Shown piece after piece: positions 13,213 through 14,589 of a stretch of DNA of 14,589 nt (the stretch's first letter is position 1; each line of letters opens with the position of its first letter). Source of the DNA: an uncultured Collinsella sp. GTDB taxonomy: Bacteria > Actinomycetota > Coriobacteriia > Coriobacteriales > Coriobacteriaceae. The DNA is taken from the NCBI GenBank assembly GCA_902478825.1, contig CABSMK010000029.1, positions 1-14,589 of the forward strand, given 5' to 3'. Under the pieces are notes generated by a model. The model made no database searches. It was not told the origin of the DNA and saw only the letters and a list, made by a program, of their open reading frames with translations. The position numbers and the translations under genes are program-made.

Positions 13213-13935
13213 TTACTTAAGGTAGCCGTCGGCACGAAGCTTCTTGAGATCGGAATCTTTGACCTCGCAACCGGCGGGCAGCACCATGAACACGCGGTCG
13301 CCCACCTCCTTGACCGTGGCACCCAGACCGCAGGCAAAGCCGTAAGAGAAGTCCAAGACGCGCTTGGCAACTTCGGTGCGTACGCCCACAAAAATCAGTG
13401 CGACAGGCTGCTTGGTGCGAACGCGGCGCACCACAGTCTCCACGTCGTCATAGCTCTCGGGGCGCAGGACATAGGCCGGCAGCTGCGGCGTGGCGTTGAT
13501 GATATTGCTCGCATAGGCCGAGGCATCGCTCGGTGCAGGCGCGGGTGCAGCGGCGGCACGGGCGCGGGTATTCTCGGCGTAGCTCGACGGCGTGTCATAG
13601 GCACCGGGACGATAACCGCTCGCAACACTGTCCTGCGAGCGCGAAGGCGGGTTATACGTCGTGGCATGGCGGGAGTCATCGCCGACCAGCTGACCGGAGC
13701 GCGTATACACGGCAACCGACTCAGCTTCACCGCGGCGCGTCTGACCAAGCAGGCCGTTGCTCGGCTCGTCTTGGGTGTAGAAGCCCTCGCCCGAAGCACC
13801 GCTGTAGCCGTTGTTCTGATAGCCATCGTCGTAGCCGTCATCGTAGCCGTAGTCGTCGTCCTGGCCATAACCCTGGTCGTAACCCTGCTGGCCGCCCAGG
13901 TGCATCTTATTTTTAATCTCGTCAAGGAAGCCCAT
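13213..13935 (-). CDS. sepF: Cell division protein SepF
   Basis: SepF tethers FtsZ to the membrane, and in actinobacteria it is the main such anchor. The 240-residue product starts MGFLDEIKNKMHLGG, the expected amphipathic membrane-binding helix. A Gly/Tyr/Asp-rich disordered stretch follows (17-60, repeats like YDDGYDDGY), then an Ser/Ala/Pro linker to about 150. The SepF core (DUF552, about 154-224) includes AYVLRPESYDDVETVVRRV, PVALIFVGV, KRVLDFSYGFACGLGA and DRVFMVLPAG. The start at 13935 has GAGAGGA upstream; the frame is open to 13986 but the extension has no family support. It follows yggS by 60 bases, and its stop lies eight codons before yggT in the same frame. The long Tyr/Asp linker is unlike the shorter linkers of firmicute SepF. 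Confidence 0.95.
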   Translation of the reverse strand: MGFLDEIKNKMHLGGQQGYDQGYGQDDDYGYDDGYDDGYQNNGYSGASGEGFYTQDEPSNGLLGQTRRGEAESVAVYTRSGQLVGDDSRHATTYNPPSRSQDSVASGYRPGAYDTPSSYAENTRARAAAAPAPAPSDASAYASNIINATPQLPAYVLRPESYDDVETVVRRVRTKQPVALIFVGVRTEVAKRVLDFSYGFACGLGATVKEVGDRVFMVLPAGCEVKDSDLKKLRADGYLK

Positions 13936-13995
13936 GGTTGTGTCCTCTCGCGGTTTAGTGCAGGCGCCCCGATAATCAGTGCGCACTTCAGAGCC

Positions 13996-14541
13996 TTATT
14001 TTACTGCAAACTCCGGGCTAAATACTACCCTGCCCAGGCGAACGAGCGTAGAGCCCTCCTCAAGGGCAGACTCAAAGTCCTCGCTCATACCGCAGGAAAG
14101 CTCAGGCAGGTTCAAATCGGGATGCGCCGCCTCCAGCTCATCCCTCAGCTCACGAAGCCCCGCAAAGGTGCGGCGTGCCACATCCTTATTCCCCCGGGGC
14201 GCCATAGTCATAAGCCCCTGTACGCAAATTCCCTCAAGTTCTGCAAGCTCACCCGCGGCGGCGCGAATCTCATCGGGTGAAAAGCCTCCCTTCGACTCCT
14301 CACCACTCACATTGACCTCAATGAGCACACGCTGGGAGCCGACGAGCTCGCCTGCCTCAATCTTGCGAACAGCACGGCTCGAGATCGCCTGCGCCAGATG
14401 CAGCGAACCCACCGAGTGAATCAGCTCGGCTGAGCCCAGCACCGCATTGATCTTATTGGTCTGCAGGTTGCCGATCATATCGAAGCGCACCTCGGGCAGC
14501 TCCGGATGCTCCGCCAGACCCGTGAGCTTGCGAGCCAGCTC
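13996..14541 (-). CDS. yggS: PLP homeostasis protein YggS/YlmE (PLPBP), N-terminus missing
   Basis: The 181 genomic residues belong to the YggS/PROSC family, a fold-type III PLP-binding protein without known enzyme activity that buffers vitamin B6 and affects amino acid pools. Visible motifs are FDMIGNLQTNKINAVL, LIHSVGSLHLAQAIS, VLIEVNVSGEESKGG, GLMTMAPRG and LSCGMSEDFESALEEGSTLVRLG (phosphate-binding end). The family usually has IGHLQxNK; here His is Asn, and GTAIFG is RVVFSP. The N-terminal 45-50 residues including the PLP lysine are absent because the contig ends: upstream bases are sequencing adapter. The adapter would add a false start peptide, MSRGLGDVYKRQ, which should be dropped. It heads the sepF-yggT-divIVA unit. 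Confidence 0.92.
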   Translation of the reverse strand, partial: ELARKLTGLAEHPELPEVRFDMIGNLQTNKINAVLGSAELIHSVGSLHLAQAISSRAVRKIEAGELVGSQRVLIEVNVSGEESKGGFSPDEIRAAAGELAELEGICVQGLMTMAPRGNKDVARRTFAGLRELRDELEAAHPDLNLPELSCGMSEDFESALEEGSTLVRLGRVVFSPEFAVK

Positions 14542-14589
14542 CTGTCTCTTATACACATCTCCGAGCCCACGAGACATGCGCAGATCTCG
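14542..14589. other. Illumina Nextera adapter read-through (not genomic)
   Basis: The 19-base Tn5 mosaic end (CTGTCTCTTATACACATCT, 14542-14560) is followed by the i7-side adapter CCGAGCCCACGAGAC (14561-14575). Next comes an eight-base segment in the index position (ATGCGCAG, 14576-14583) and ATCTCG, the start of the P7 sequence (14584-14589). The order is exactly that of a Nextera library fragment end. These bases should be trimmed. Confidence 0.98.

Noticed and set aside
13207..14280. 357-codon plus-strand frame with a hydrophobic Val/Ile/Ala patch
   Set aside because: Antisense of sepF and yggS; the apparent membrane segment is the mirror of the Asp/Tyr-rich linker of SepF.
1..14589. CRISPR array, tRNA or rRNA genes, insertion sequences
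   Set aside because: No regularly spaced repeats, cloverleaf or transposase-like frame was found on either strand by reading.

Overview
This window looks like chromosomal DNA of a high-G+C, Gram-positive gut actinobacterium of the class Coriobacteriia, most likely Collinsella or a close relative. This is inferred from base composition, C/G-ending codons, a DivIVA/SepF division cluster, clostridial-type ThiC and overall gene content. No 16S or database search was possible. Nearly all of it is ordinary core metabolism and cell division. I see no CRISPR array, tRNA, rRNA, phage or transposase gene.

Left part (1-6100): the 5' end of polA runs off the left edge on the minus strand. Divergent from it is a long-form M18 aminopeptidase, then yaaA (peroxide-stress protein) behind a terminator-like hairpin. 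A small single-span membrane protein of unknown function follows on the minus strand. Divergent from that, a clear TPP riboswitch controls thiC, and thiD follows from its own promoter. ThiC makes HMP-P and ThiD phosphorylates it to HMP-PP, the pyrimidine half of thiamine.

Middle (6098-9205), all on the minus strand: an SGNH/GDSL hydrolase, a TIGR02452/PARG-like macrodomain protein with an altered catalytic motif, a Bax-inhibitor-1/YccA membrane protein, and a small unknown protein that may be translated from a leaderless mRNA.

Right-middle (9456-12092), plus strand: a PiT phosphate permease gene broken by a one-base frameshift, its PhoU-like (DUF47) partner, a long palindrome in a 280-base gene-free gap, and a nitroreductase whose first 77 codons differ sharply in codon use from the rest.

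Right end (12117-14541), minus strand: yggS (PLPBP), sepF, yggT and divIVA, matching the ylmE-ylmF-ylmG-divIVA division block known downstream of ftsZ in Gram-positives, without ylmH. yggT has no ATG, GTG or TTG start at its expected N-terminus. The last 48 bases (14542-14589) are not genomic: they are Illumina Nextera adapter, index and P7 start, so yggS is truncated by a contig end.

I did not find a wholly new system. The observations most worth following are the altered PARG-like motif, the non-AUG yggT start, the long palindrome next to a compositional island, the hairpin family with a shared CCACCGCAA core, and terminators placed directly upstream of ribosome binding sites.
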